Positions 43,560 to 53,194 of a stretch of DNA of 64,000 nucleotides are shown here, one piece after another (the first letter of the stretch is position 1; every line of letters begins with the position of its first letter). Both the position numbers and the translations under genes were made by a program. This DNA is from Streptantibioticus silvisoli (GTDB lineage Bacteria > Actinomycetota > Actinomycetes > Streptomycetales > Streptomycetaceae): assembly GCF_027947535.2 (NCBI RefSeq), contig NZ_JAAGKO020000028.1, positions 47,034-111,033 of the forward strand. The letters run 5' to 3'. Under the pieces are notes generated by a model. The model was not told the origin of the DNA. It was given only the letters and a program-made list of their open reading frames with translations, and searched no databases.

Positions 43560-46547
43560 GTGAGCGGTCAGGCACAGTGCGTGGGCGAGGGGTGCTCGCC
43601 GGAGGTGGTGGCCGCTCTGGGGGCGTTATGGGGGAAGTCCGCCGAGAAGGCGGGCGGGGTGATGAATCTGTTGCTGTCGCACATGCTGGACACGGCGGCG
43701 GTGGCGGAGGTCGTGTGGGACCGGTTCCTTGCGCCGTCGACGAAGGCGTCGTGGGACGAGGTGGCCGGCGGCGTGGGGAGGGGGCGGGGGCTGTTCGCCT
43801 GGTTGTGCGGGGTGCACGACTGCGGGAAGGCGACGCCGGCGTTCCAGTGGCAGTGGGCTGTGGGGGCGGCGGGTGTGCGGGCCGCCGGGCTGGCGTGGCC
43901 CGAGGCGTTCGTGGCGAAGTGGGCGCGATGGTGGCGGCATGACCGGGCGGGCGGGTTCATCCTCGCGCGGGTGTTGCGGGAGGCGGGGTGGGGGGCGAAG
44001 AAGATCGGCTGGGTGTGGCCGCTGGTGGCGGGGCACCACGGCACGTTCGCCGGTGAGTGCGGGCCGCCGGAGAAGGCGCGGGGGCAGTTGGAGGGGGGTG
44101 GCCTGTGGGCGCAGGTGCAGACGGCGCTGGTGGATGAGTTCTCGCGGGCGCTGGGGTTCGACGGTGTCACGAGCGTGGAGCCGCAGGGGACGCTGCCGTC
44201 CCGTGCGGCGCAGTTGCACGCGAGCGGGTTGGTGGTGATGGCGGACTGGATCGCCAGCGGGCCGCACTTCGGCGGCATCAGTGATCTCGCGAAAGTGAGT
44301 ATGGGCGGTGCCCGGGAGCGTGCCGGTCGGGCGTGGGACGCACTGGGTCTGCATGGGGGCTGGGGCCGGCTGGCCGAGCCGGACGACGCGGTGTTCGTGG
44401 ACCGCTTCGGGGACGATCCCAGGCTCTCGCAACAGATGGTTTTGAAGGCGGCGCGCGACATGCCGGCGCCAGGGCTGCTGGTGGTCGAGGCGCCGATGGG
44501 GGAAGGGAAGACCAAGGCGGCGCTGGCGGCGGCCGAGGTGCTGGCCGCGAGGTTCGGGGCCGACGGGGTATTCGTGGGGATGCCGACGCAGGCGACGTGC
44601 GATCCGATGTACGGGCAGGTGCGCCGTTGGCTGGAGGGGATCGATCCGGATCTGGCCGGTCAGGTCGCGTTGCTGCATGGCAAGCGGCGCTTCAACAAGG
44701 AGTGGCAGGCGCTCACGGAGCTGGGCGGAATGGACCCGGACGCGGCGTTCGCCGGCGTGGACGAGTACGGCATGGAGCGCGGCAACGACTCGTTCGGCAT
44801 GGACGAGGAGTGTTGCGAGGAGATCGGATCCGGGCGTCGCGGGCCGGCGCAGTGGTTTCTGGGGCCGAAGCGGGGGCTGCTGTGTCCGTTCGTGGTGGGC
44901 ACGATCGATCAGCTGCTGTTCGCGGCGACGCGGACGAAGCACGTGATGTTGCGGATGGCGGGGCTGGTCGGCAAGGTCGTGGTACTCGACGAGGTGCATG
45001 CGGCGGACGTCTACATGTCGCAGTTCCTGAAGGAGTGCCTTCGGTGGCTGGGGCAGGCGCGCGTTCCGGTGGTGCTGTTGTCGGCGACGCTGGCGGCCGG
45101 TCAGCGGCAGGCCCTCGTCGAGGCATATCTGTCAGGTGCTGCTTCCCGTGAAGAGTACGCGCTGGACGAGCCGTTGAGGGCGGAAGGCTATCCGTGCGTA
45201 ACGTCGGCCTGGTGCGAGCCCCGGGAGAACGAGCCGGTGGCGACGACGCGGACGGGTCATGCCCTGTCGTGGCGGGCCGACCTGCCGGTCACCGTCGAGG
45301 TGATGCGTGAACCGGTCGCTACGGAACAGGCCAACGAGGGCGGAGCCGGCGACGAGCTCGTGGCCGGGTTACTGGCGGAGCGGCTGTCGGAGGGCGGGTG
45401 TGCGCTCGTCATCCGTAACACGGTGGCCCGCGCGCAGTCGTTGTTGACGGCGCTTGGGGAGCGGTTCCCTCCGGACGAACTCCGTCTGCTGCACGCCCGG
45501 TTCAGTGACGGCCATCGAGCGGACGCGACCGCGGAGTGCCTGAATCTGTTGGGCCCGCAGCCGCGCGAACGCGGACACGAGCGACCGAAGAAGCTGATCG
45601 TGGTGGCGACGCAGGTGGCCGAGCAGTCCTTCGACGTGGACGCCGACCTGCTCGTCACGGATCTGGCGCCGGTCGACCTGCTGCTCCAGCGCATCGGCCG
45701 GCTGCACCGGCACGAGGGCGTGGAGCGCCCGGCGCGAGTGTCGTCCCCGCACGTGGTGGTCACCGGCTACGACCTGCAGGATGGCGGCTCGGCAGAGTTC
45801 CCCGCTGCGGCAGAGGCCATCTACAGCCGCTATCTGCTGCTGCGTTCACTCGCCGTCGTCCTCGGAGCGGCGCCGGCGGCCCCCGGCGCGGCCCCCGCAC
45901 CCACCGCCGCAGAAGCGGCCTCCGCACCCGGAGTTCTACCGGCTGGGCCTGTCGGCACGTGGGAGATCCCCGGTCGGGTGCCGGAGCTGGTCGGCGCTGT
46001 CTACGACGTGCCGACGGCGCTCGCCGGCACGGTGTGGGAGGCGGACGAGGAGAAGGCGCTCTCGTTCTGGACGAGGAAGCAGCTCTCGCGCGCCGACGAG
46101 GCGGCCGGCCTGCTGCTGACCCGGCGCGGGGAGCACGAGCGTCCGACGCTGGCCGGACTGCACGACGGAGCTGTCGGCACACGGAGCGGGACGCAGGCCG
46201 AGGCGTTGGTGCGCGACGGCGAGATGGGCGTCGAAGTCGTTCTGGTCGTGGGGGACGAGGAGCGGTGGACGACGCTGAACGGTCGCGTGCTGGGGCCGAA
46301 CGGAGTGGTCGCGGACGAGGTCCTGGACGATCTGCTGTCCGGAGCCGTGCGGTTGCCGGCGAAGTTCACAGCTGTTGCGGCGGAGCTGCGGCCGTTGCCC
46401 GGCTGGCTCCAGCACCCGTGGTTGCGGTACAGCCGCGCGCTGGTGCTCGATGGCGAGCGCAGGACGCTGCTGGGCGGCATACCCGTCAGCTACGACGACC
46501 GGCTCGGCCTGGTCACCGGCGCTGGGCACCCGCAGACCGGCCGATGA
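43560..46547 (+). CDS. cas3: CRISPR-associated helicase/nuclease Cas3 (type I-E)
   Basis: 995 residues. The N-terminal HD nuclease has LLLSHMLDTAA, VHDCGKATPAFQ (His86-Asp87) and AGHHGTF. The SF2 helicase follows: Walker A APMGEGKTK (Lys317), DEVH box (477-480), SAT motif LLSATLAAGQ, and motif VI LLQRIGRLHRHEG. Cas3 is recruited by Cascade at an R-loop and degrades the non-target strand. All catalytic motifs are intact. The start is ambiguous: GTG 43560 has GAGG nine bases upstream and gives the usual N-terminal length; ATG 43542 or 43545 are alternatives. It is first in the cas cluster, separated by 223 bp from casA, so it is probably transcribed separately. Confidence 0.93.
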   Translation: MSGQAQCVGEGCSPEVVAALGALWGKSAEKAGGVMNLLLSHMLDTAAVAEVVWDRFLAPSTKASWDEVAGGVGRGRGLFAWLCGVHDCGKATPAFQWQWAVGAAGVRAAGLAWPEAFVAKWARWWRHDRAGGFILARVLREAGWGAKKIGWVWPLVAGHHGTFAGECGPPEKARGQLEGGGLWAQVQTALVDEFSRALGFDGVTSVEPQGTLPSRAAQLHASGLVVMADWIASGPHFGGISDLAKVSMGGARERAGRAWDALGLHGGWGRLAEPDDAVFVDRFGDDPRLSQQMVLKAARDMPAPGLLVVEAPMGEGKTKAALAAAEVLAARFGADGVFVGMPTQATCDPMYGQVRRWLEGIDPDLAGQVALLHGKRRFNKEWQALTELGGMDPDAAFAGVDEYGMERGNDSFGMDEECCEEIGSGRRGPAQWFLGPKRGLLCPFVVGTIDQLLFAATRTKHVMLRMAGLVGKVVVLDEVHAADVYMSQFLKECLRWLGQARVPVVLLSATLAAGQRQALVEAYLSGAASREEYALDEPLRAEGYPCVTSAWCEPRENEPVATTRTGHALSWRADLPVTVEVMREPVATEQANEGGAGDELVAGLLAERLSEGGCALVIRNTVARAQSLLTALGERFPPDELRLLHARFSDGHRADATAECLNLLGPQPRERGHERPKKLIVVATQVAEQSFDVDADLLVTDLAPVDLLLQRIGRLHRHEGVERPARVSSPHVVVTGYDLQDGGSAEFPAAAEAIYSRYLLLRSLAVVLGAAPAAPGAAPAPTAAEAASAPGVLPAGPVGTWEIPGRVPELVGAVYDVPTALAGTVWEADEEKALSFWTRKQLSRADEAAGLLLTRRGEHERPTLAGLHDGAVGTRSGTQAEALVRDGEMGVEVVLVVGDEERWTTLNGRVLGPNGVVADEVLDDLLSGAVRLPAKFTAVAAELRPLPGWLQHPWLRYSRALVLDGERRTLLGGIPVSYDDRLGLVTGAGHPQTGR

Positions 46548-46564
46548 GCCGCTGAACCGATCGG

Positions 46565-46591
46565 CGACCATCCCCGCACCGCGGGGCCGAG
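46565..46591. repeat. Solitary degenerate CRISPR repeat between cas3 and casA
   Basis: CGACCATCCCCGCACCGCGG followed by GGCCGAG keeps the CCCCGC/GCGGGG stem of the array repeats with a three-base loop, and resembles the damaged outer repeats of array 5. No second repeat is near. It begins 17 bp after the cas3 stop. Confidence 0.75.
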
Positions 46592-46662
46592 CTCCATCCT
46601 TCTGCTTGAGCTGTCGGCAGGCACGGATCATGCCCCTCACCAGAGGCTTCTCACATCCCATG

Positions 46663-46716
46663 ATCCGCTGAAGCGGATGAAGTTTCATCGGATTTCACGA
46701 AATACCTGCGGCAGGT
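46663..46716. promoter_or_regulatory. Two palindromes before casA (probable Cascade promoter/operators)
   Basis: ATCCGCTgaAGCGGAT (46663-46678) and ACCTGCgGCAGGT (46704-46716) flank an AT-enriched stretch (TTTCATCGGATTTCACGAAA). This is the only sizeable gap in the cas cluster and the natural place for a regulated Cascade promoter. Confidence 0.55.
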
Positions 46717-46770
46717 GAATACTTGGTGTCACGCTGCATGAGCACTCGGTAGGCAGTTGGAGGAATGGCG

Positions 46771-48501
46771 TTGTCGTTCAATCTCATTGACGAGCCCTGG
46801 CAGGACGTCCGGCCGGTGGACGGGGGACCGGCGCTGTCGGTCGGGCTCCGCGATGCCATTCTCCGAGCCCACGAGTTCGCCGACCTGGTGGTGGAGCTGC
46901 CGACGCAGAAGCCCGCGCTGCTGCGCCAGGTGCTGCTGCCGGTGGTCGTGGACGCCCTGCGGGACGTTGTGGACGCTGAGGTATGGGCGCGCGTCATGAG
47001 CGCGGGAAGGTTCGAGGGAGATGCCGCCGACCGGATCGGCCGGTACCTCGACGAGCACCGGGAGTTGTTCGACCTGTTCCACCCGGTGGACCCGTTCGCC
47101 CAGGTGGCGGGGCTTCGGACAGCCAAGGACGAGACGAAGGGTGCCGCACTGCTCGTGGCGACCGCCTCGTCCGGCAACAACGTGCCGCTGTTCGCCACCC
47201 GCACCGAGGGTGATCCCCTTCGCCTGTCGCCGGCGCAGGCGGCCCGCTGGCTGCTGCACACCCACTGCTGGGACACCGCCGCGATCAAGACCGGTGTCGT
47301 GGGCGACCCGCAGGCCAAGGCCGGGAAGACCACCGGCAACCCCACCGGCCCTCTGGGGCAGTTCGCCACGGTGACGCCCGGCGGCCGGAACCTGTTCGAC
47401 ACGCTGATGCTGAACGTGCCGACCGGGCACACCCTGCTGTCCGACGACTTGCCCCAGTGGCGTCGGCGCGCTATCTCGGGGCGCGTTGACGAAACGCTTT
47501 CCGTGGCCACGCCGGAGTGGCGGACCCGGGCGCCGAGGGGCTATCTGGACCTGTGGACGTGGCAGTCGCGACGCATCCGGCTGGTGCCGGAGGAGACCGG
47601 GACCGGCATGAGTGTTTCCCGGGTGCTGATCGCGGCCGGCGACCGGATGAACCGAACCCCGGACTTCGAACCCCACACGTCCTGGCGCACCGAGGCCACC
47701 GGACGGACGAAGAAGAGCACGGGCGTCACCACCGAACGCCCCCGCCGCCTGCAACCCGGAGTGGCCGCCTGGCGAGGAATGGAAGCCTTGTTGGAGACCG
47801 ACCGACGCGATCGCACGGTGGGCACGAGGACGGACGGGTTGCGCCCCAGCACCTTGCTGCGTCAGCTGCGCACCGACAAGCAGCTCCCGGACGGCTACTC
47901 GCTGCGCGTCGAACTGACGGGCATCGCCTACGGGACGCAGTCCGCCGTGATCGACGACGTCATGGCCGACGCGATCCCCCTGCCGGTGGCTGCCCTGCAA
48001 CCAGGCCAAGTGCGCGGCGCGCTCCTAGAGGCCGCCGACCAGGCCGACACGCTGGCCCGTGCGGTCAACACGCTGTCCGCCGACATCCGCCGCGCCGCAG
48101 GGGCCGAGCCCATCCCGTGGGACAAGGGGCAGCGACCGGGCGAGATCCTGCTGCACGCCCTGGACCCACTGGTCCGCCGGCTTCTGAGCGACCTGCGTCC
48201 GCTCGGCGACGACTTCGAAGCGGTCGAGGAACGGATGCTGCTGTGGGAGAACGCCGCCCGTGAGCAGGCCCTGATGGCCGCCGACACCGTCGCCGCGGCC
48301 GCGCCCCCCGGCACGTTCAACGGCCGCACCATCCGTAAGGACGGCAAGGATCGCACGTTCCGGCAGGCGGGCGCCGAAAAGTCCTTCCGGTCGTGCCTGA
48401 AAGGCACGTTGACCCGGGCCGCCGAAGCGGCGGAAGCCGCACGGGCGGAACGCGCCGAAGCCGCCGAAACGACGGACGAGCCCGTTCCGGAAGCCGTCTG
48501 A
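46771..48501 (+). CDS. casA: Cascade large subunit Cas8e (Cse1/CasA)
   Basis: 576 residues. The family opening SFNLIDEPWQDVRPVDGG is followed by the typical HELP(F)-like LFDLFHPVDPFAQVAG, then SSGNNVPLFATRTEGDPLRL, and the helical C-terminal bundle (ADTLARAVNTLSADIRRAAG). Cas8e recognises the PAM and triggers Cas3 recruitment. GGAGGA abuts ATG 46765. TTG 46771, six bases further, has correct spacing and gives the family's usual N-terminus (start-S-F-N-L), so it is preferred. CasB follows after 26 bp. Confidence 0.93.
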   Translation: MSFNLIDEPWQDVRPVDGGPALSVGLRDAILRAHEFADLVVELPTQKPALLRQVLLPVVVDALRDVVDAEVWARVMSAGRFEGDAADRIGRYLDEHRELFDLFHPVDPFAQVAGLRTAKDETKGAALLVATASSGNNVPLFATRTEGDPLRLSPAQAARWLLHTHCWDTAAIKTGVVGDPQAKAGKTTGNPTGPLGQFATVTPGGRNLFDTLMLNVPTGHTLLSDDLPQWRRRAISGRVDETLSVATPEWRTRAPRGYLDLWTWQSRRIRLVPEETGTGMSVSRVLIAAGDRMNRTPDFEPHTSWRTEATGRTKKSTGVTTERPRRLQPGVAAWRGMEALLETDRRDRTVGTRTDGLRPSTLLRQLRTDKQLPDGYSLRVELTGIAYGTQSAVIDDVMADAIPLPVAALQPGQVRGALLEAADQADTLARAVNTLSADIRRAAGAEPIPWDKGQRPGEILLHALDPLVRRLLSDLRPLGDDFEAVEERMLLWENAAREQALMAADTVAAAAPPGTFNGRTIRKDGKDRTFRQAGAEKSFRSCLKGTLTRAAEAAEAARAERAEAAETTDEPVPEAV

Positions 48502-48527
48502 CGTATCACCACGAGAGGCAGCACCAC

Positions 48528-49130
48528 GTGTCCACCACCACCGAGGTCCAGCGGTACTGGGACCGGCACGCCCGCCAGGACGGCTCCTGGCGCTTCGATC
48601 CCCACACCCAGCAGGAACGGCGCCCGCGCGGTGAAGACCTGGCCGCCATGCGCTCCGGTCTCGGCCGCGAGCCGGTCACCGTTCCGGCGCTGTGGCCCCA
48701 CTACACCTGCCCCGTCGACGACCGCCTCGCCCTTCTCGGGGAAGTCTCCCGTGAGCAGCGGGCCGAGCACGGCGCCCTCACGCTGTACGGCCTGCACCAG
48801 CAGGGCAAGAAGGACTCCATGCACCGCCACGGCGTTCAGCCGGCCGCCGCCCTGCGGCAGTTGCGGCGCAGCGGTACATGCAGCGAGGAAGCGCTGGACG
48901 CGCGCGTCGGCGCCACCTTGCAAGCGTCATCGACCAGCGCGTTCCTGCGCTGCCTGCGCGGCCTGGTCACGCAGCTGCGCGGCGCCAACCTGGGCTTCGA
49001 CTACAACCAGTTGATGACCGACATCGCCGCCTGGGACACGCCGTCGGCCCGTCCGCGGGTCCGTCGCGCCTGGGGCATGGCTTACCACGTCTGGGACCGC
49101 CGCGAGGACAACGAGCCCGGCGACAACTGA
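48528..49130 (+). CDS. casB: Cascade small subunit Cse2 (CasB, Cas11e)
   Basis: 200 residues, all-helical: ALTLYGLHQQGKKDSMHR, LRCLRGLVTQLRGANLGFDY, LMTDIAAWDTP and the terminal WGMAYHVWDR match Cse2, which forms the dimeric belly of Cascade and stabilises the R-loop. GTG 48528 has GAGAGG eight bases upstream. It lies 26 bp after casA and 77 bp before cas7, within one operon. Confidence 0.9.
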   Translation: MSTTTEVQRYWDRHARQDGSWRFDPHTQQERRPRGEDLAAMRSGLGREPVTVPALWPHYTCPVDDRLALLGEVSREQRAEHGALTLYGLHQQGKKDSMHRHGVQPAAALRQLRRSGTCSEEALDARVGATLQASSTSAFLRCLRGLVTQLRGANLGFDYNQLMTDIAAWDTPSARPRVRRAWGMAYHVWDRREDNEPGDN

Positions 49131-49207
49131 CCACCATCGCACCGTCCGACCGGTGCTCGCCAGGCGCGGGCACCACGATCCGACCTGCCCGAAACAGGAG
49201 CACCATC

Positions 49208-50350
49208 ATGGCCCCGCGCCTCTACATCGACGTCCACATCCTGCAGACCGTGCCGCCCGCCAACCTCAACCGCGACGACCAGGGCAACCCCAAGGAGGCC
49301 TACTTCGGCGGCGTCCGCAGGTCCCGCGTCTCCTCGCAGGCGTGGAAGCGCGCCACCCGCAAGGCGTTCGCGGAACAGGTGCCCGAGGCCGACCTCGCCG
49401 TCCGCACCAAGAAGATCGCCTCCCGCCTGGCCACCGGCATCGGCAAGCGCACCGGGCTCGACGAGGAAGCCGCCGCCCGGCTGGCCGGCGCCCTCCTGGC
49501 GCCCCTCGGCATCAAGGCCGGCCGCAAGGCCGGCGACACCGCCTACCTGCTGTTCTACGGACGCCGACAGCTGGAGACCGTCGTCGACCTCGTCGCCGAC
49601 CGGGCGGCGGAGCTGACCGCGCTGACCGACGACGACCTCGCCGAGCAGATCAAGAATCTCGATGTCGCCGGAGCCTTCGGCACCGGACACCCCATGGACG
49701 TCGCCCTGTTCGGACGGATGGTCGCCGACATCCCCACGCTGAACGTCGATGCCGCCACCCAGGTCGCCCACGCGCTGTCCACCCACGCCACGGAACTCGA
49801 GTTCGACTATTACACGGCCGTCGACGACGAGAACGAGAAGGAGGAGACAGGCGCCGGCATGATCGGCACCATCGGCTTCAACTCCGCCACCCTCTACCGT
49901 TACGCCGCCGTCGGCCTGCACCAGCTGACCGACAACCTCGGCGGCGACACCGACGCCGCCCTGGCGGCTGTCGAGCTGTTCGTCGACACCTTCGCCCGCT
50001 CCATGCCCACCGGCCACGCCAACTCCTTCGCCCACCGCACCCGCCCCAGCCTGGTCGCCGTCGTCGTCCGCGAAGACCAGCCCGTCAACCTCGTCTCCGC
50101 CTTCGAACGCCCCGTCCCGCCAACCGCCGGCCTGGCCACTGAATCCGCCGACCGCCTCGCCCGTGAGTACGGCGACGCCGTCCGCGCGTGGGGCGACACC
50201 CCGCTGTACAAGGCCGCCTGTCACACCTTCGGAGAAAGCGAACAGACCACCAGCCTTACCAAGGCATTCGGCGTCGGCGTCACCTTCTCGAACTTGCTGA
50301 CCGGCCTGCGCGCCGAGCTGGCCGCAGCCGTCGAACGGGATCAGCGGTGA
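49208..50350 (+). CDS. cas7e: Cascade backbone subunit Cas7e (CasC/Cse4)
   Basis: 380 residues. The RAMP start YIDVHILQTVPPANLNRDDQ, the strongly conserved EAYFGGVRRSRVSSQAWKRA, and FARSMPTGHANSFAHRTRPS identify Cas7e. Six copies form the crRNA-binding backbone of Cascade. ATG 49208 has AGGAG seven bases upstream. Its TGA overlaps the cas5 GTG (GTGA), so the two are translationally coupled. Confidence 0.94.
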   Translation: MAPRLYIDVHILQTVPPANLNRDDQGNPKEAYFGGVRRSRVSSQAWKRATRKAFAEQVPEADLAVRTKKIASRLATGIGKRTGLDEEAAARLAGALLAPLGIKAGRKAGDTAYLLFYGRRQLETVVDLVADRAAELTALTDDDLAEQIKNLDVAGAFGTGHPMDVALFGRMVADIPTLNVDAATQVAHALSTHATELEFDYYTAVDDENEKEETGAGMIGTIGFNSATLYRYAAVGLHQLTDNLGGDTDAALAAVELFVDTFARSMPTGHANSFAHRTRPSLVAVVVREDQPVNLVSAFERPVPPTAGLATESADRLAREYGDAVRAWGDTPLYKAACHTFGESEQTTSLTKAFGVGVTFSNLLTGLRAELAAAVERDQR

Positions 50351-51144
50351 CCGGCACCACCCCGACGGACGAAGCCGTGCTGGTGCTGCGATTCGCGGCA
50401 CCCTTGCAGTCCTGGGGCGGGCGCAGCGCCTTCAACCGCCGCGACACCCGGGCCGAGCCCACCAAGTCCGGTGTCCTCGGACTCCTCGCCGCCGCGGCCG
50501 GACGGACGCGCGAGCAGCCCATCGAGGATCTGCTGCCGCTGCGCCTGGGCGTCCGGGTCGACCAGCCGGGCACCCTCCTGCGCGACTACCACACCGTCAG
50601 CGACTACCGGGAACGGCCACTGCTCCAAAGCGCTGTCAACGCCAAGGGCGTGCAGAAGCTCACCTCTCCGGCCAAGAACACCCACCTGACCACGCGGTAC
50701 TACCTCCAGGATGCCGTTTTCGTGGCCGCGATCGCCGGCCCCCGCGACCTCATGGCCACTTTGGAAACAGCGGTCCGCCGCCCCGCCTTCCCCATTGCCC
50801 TTGGACGGCGCTCCTGCGCCCCCACCCAGCCGGTGGGCCTCGGCCTGTACGGCGGCGGTCTCGACGACGTCCTGACCGCGCTCCCTTGGCAGGCCGCCGA
50901 ACACGTGCGCCACTCGTGGGCCCGACGGCGGACCGACCCCACGACGACCGATCTGGCCGCCACCGTCGAAGACCCGGCCGGCGACGACGTCCTGGACGAC
51001 GTGCCGACCTCTTTCGACCCGCTCCGGCGGGGGTTCACCACCCGCAATGTGCGGCACACCTGGCTGACCGTGCCCACCGGCCTGCCCCGCACCGCCCGTG
51101 ACGACGACGGTCCCGCCCATGACCCCTTCGCCCTTCTGGGCTGA
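50347..51144 (+). CDS. cas5e: Cascade subunit Cas5e (CasD)
   Basis: 265 residues. VLVLRFAAPLQSWGGRSAFN, RRDTRAEPTKSGVLGLLAAA and the basic ALGRRSCAPTQPVGLGL match Cas5e, which caps the 5' handle of the crRNA and contacts Cas8e. The start GTG 50347 overlaps the cas7 stop by four bases. Cas6e follows 15 bp after the stop. Confidence 0.93.
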   Translation: MTGTTPTDEAVLVLRFAAPLQSWGGRSAFNRRDTRAEPTKSGVLGLLAAAAGRTREQPIEDLLPLRLGVRVDQPGTLLRDYHTVSDYRERPLLQSAVNAKGVQKLTSPAKNTHLTTRYYLQDAVFVAAIAGPRDLMATLETAVRRPAFPIALGRRSCAPTQPVGLGLYGGGLDDVLTALPWQAAEHVRHSWARRRTDPTTTDLAATVEDPAGDDVLDDVPTSFDPLRRGFTTRNVRHTWLTVPTGLPRTARDDDGPAHDPFALLG

Positions 51145-51159
51145 CCCCACGGACCAGTG

Positions 51160-51906
51160 ATGAGCTACCTATCCCGCATCCGCATCAACCCGCTGCGCTC
51201 CGCGAGCCGCAAACTCCTCGCCAGCCCGCGCGCCATCCACGGCGCCGTCATGGGCGGACTGCCCGACCACAACCCGGACGACCGCATCCTGTGGCGGCTC
51301 GACAGCGACAACCCGCACCGGCCAGAACTGTTCGTCCTCACCGCGTCCCACCCGGACTGGACCCACGTCGTCGAATCCGCCGGTTGGCCCGGCGCCGAGG
51401 GCGAACACGCCGCCGTCCGCGACTACACCCCCGTGCTCGGCCAACTCGCCGCAGGCCGGGAGTTCGCCTTCCGCCTCACCGCCAACCCGGTCCAGAACAC
51501 CCGGACACCGGACAAGCCCTCGCCTCAGCAGGCGGCCCGCCCGGACCGACCCCGCTCCTTCCGCATCGGGCACCGCACCGCGAGCGCCCAGCTGAACTGG
51601 TTCCTCGAACGCACCGAAAGCTGGGGCTTCCACGTCCCCGCCCCGCCGCCCTTCACCGACACCACCAGCACCCAACCCGACCCGGCCGAACTCCGCGATG
51701 TCCGCATCACCTCCCGGGACCGCCGCACCTTCACCAAGAACGGCCGCGGTGCCCCCGTGACCCTGCACACCGCCACCTTTGAGGGGCGTCTGCGCATCAC
51801 CGACCCCGCTGCCCTGCGCGACCGCCTGCTGACCGGCATCGGCCCCGCCAAGGCCTACGGCTGCGGACTGCTCACCCTCGCACCGCTCACCGCCAAGGCG
51901 GCCTGA
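51160..51906 (+). CDS. cas6e: CRISPR repeat endoribonuclease Cas6e (CasE)
   Basis: 248 residues. YLSRIRINPLRSASRKLLAS and AIHGAVMGGLPD carry the conserved catalytic His. The C-terminal glycine-rich loop GIGPAKAYGCGLLTL binds the repeat hairpin. Cas6e cuts at the base of the CCCCGC/GCGGGG stem, which is conserved in all arrays of the window, so it could process all of them. ATG 51160 is taken; a GTG lies three bases upstream. Its TGA overlaps the cas1 ATG (TGATG). Confidence 0.93.
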   Translation: MSYLSRIRINPLRSASRKLLASPRAIHGAVMGGLPDHNPDDRILWRLDSDNPHRPELFVLTASHPDWTHVVESAGWPGAEGEHAAVRDYTPVLGQLAAGREFAFRLTANPVQNTRTPDKPSPQQAARPDRPRSFRIGHRTASAQLNWFLERTESWGFHVPAPPPFTDTTSTQPDPAELRDVRITSRDRRTFTKNGRGAPVTLHTATFEGRLRITDPAALRDRLLTGIGPAKAYGCGLLTLAPLTAKAA

Positions 51907-52919
51907 TGGCCGACATCTGGTGGAAGGCCCACCCCCACGACCTGAACCGCCTGGCCGACCGCGTCTCCAGCGTCTACGTCGAACGCAGCCACCTCGACCG
52001 CGACGAGAACGCCGTCGTCATCATCAACAAGCGCGACACCGTCCGCGTCCCCGCCGCCATGATCGCCGTCATGCTCCTCGGCCCGGGCACCCGCGTCACC
52101 CACGGCGCCATCCGCCTGCTGGCCGACTCCGGCACCGCCGTCTGCTGGGTCGGCGAACAGGGAGTACGCATGTACGCCGCCGGCCTCGGCCCCAGCCGCG
52201 GCGCCGGCCTGCTCCACCGCCAGGCGCACCTCGTCACCCGCCCCAAGGAACGCCTCGCCGTCGCCCGCGCCATGTACGGCATGCGGTTCCCCGGTGAGGA
52301 CGTCTCCACCTGCACGATGCAGCAACTGCGTGGACGCGAAGGAGCCCGCGTCCGCAAGCTCTACCAGGCCCACGCCAAACGCGCCGGCGTCCCCTGGAAC
52401 GGCCGCGTCTACAAAGCCGGCGACGCCTTCGCCGCCGGCGACGACCTCAACCGCCTTTTGTCCGCCGCCAACGCCGCCCTCTACGGCATCTGTCACGCCG
52501 TCATCACCGGCCTCGGCGCCAGCCCCGGCCTCGGCTTCGTCCACACCGGCGCCGCCACCTCGTTCGTCATGGACATCGCCGACCTCTACAAAGCCGAGTA
52601 CACCATCCCCCTCGCCTTCGACCTGGCCGCGAAGGGCCTCATCGAAGAACGCGACGCCCGACTCGGCCTCCGCGACCGCATCGCCGCTGACCGCCTCCTC
52701 GGCCGCATCGTCAACGACGTCAAAAACCTCCTCAACCCCGAAGACGCCGACTTCGGCGACATCGACACCAACGAACTGTGGGACGAACGCACCGGCTCCG
52801 TCGCCGGCGGCACCAACTACGCCCAACAGGCTTTGCGCAGCGCGGACATGGGCGAACAGCACATCGCCGTCATCGGCCCGGAATTCGACGAGCCGGACCC
52901 TCAGGCCGACGCCTCATGA
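51906..52919 (+). CDS. cas1e: CRISPR integrase Cas1 (type I-E)
   Basis: 337 residues. The metal-binding set is intact: Glu145 (QLRGREG), His213 (GFVHTG), Asp223 and Asp226 (MDIADLYK). His-to-Asp spacing is the same as in the E. coli I-E enzyme. With Cas2 it inserts spacers next to the leader. The C-terminal tail after ELWDE is longer than in E. coli and low in structure. The gene overlaps cas6 by one base at its start and cas2 by four (ATGA) at its end. Confidence 0.95.
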   Translation: MADIWWKAHPHDLNRLADRVSSVYVERSHLDRDENAVVIINKRDTVRVPAAMIAVMLLGPGTRVTHGAIRLLADSGTAVCWVGEQGVRMYAAGLGPSRGAGLLHRQAHLVTRPKERLAVARAMYGMRFPGEDVSTCTMQQLRGREGARVRKLYQAHAKRAGVPWNGRVYKAGDAFAAGDDLNRLLSAANAALYGICHAVITGLGASPGLGFVHTGAATSFVMDIADLYKAEYTIPLAFDLAAKGLIEERDARLGLRDRIAADRLLGRIVNDVKNLLNPEDADFGDIDTNELWDERTGSVAGGTNYAQQALRSADMGEQHIAVIGPEFDEPDPQADAS

Positions 52920-53194
52920 CCGTCATCATCCTCATCGCCGCCCCCGACGGCCTCCGCGGCCACCTCACCCGCTGGATGATCGAAGTCAACGCCGGCGTCT
53001 TCGTCGGAAACCCAAGCCGCCGAATCCGCGACCGCATATGGGAACTGCTGTCCGCCCGTATCGGCGACGGCCAGGCCGTCCTCGTGGAGCCGGCCTCCAA
53101 CGAACAGGGCTGGACCGTCCGCACCGCCGGCCGCGACCGCTGGCGACCCGTCGACTTCGACGGGTTGATCCTGTCGGCGCGCAACCACCGATAA
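52916..53194 (+). CDS. cas2e: CRISPR adaptation protein Cas2 (type I-E)
   Basis: 92 residues. MTVIILIAAPDGLRGHLTRW, MIEVNAGVFVGNPSRRIRD and GWTVRTAGRDRWRPVDFDGL match I-E Cas2 (CasC-like ferredoxin fold), the structural partner of Cas1. It ends the operon. 169 bp downstream, the next genes are on the opposite strand. Confidence 0.93.
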   Translation: MTVIILIAAPDGLRGHLTRWMIEVNAGVFVGNPSRRIRDRIWELLSARIGDGQAVLVEPASNEQGWTVRTAGRDRWRPVDFDGLILSARNHR

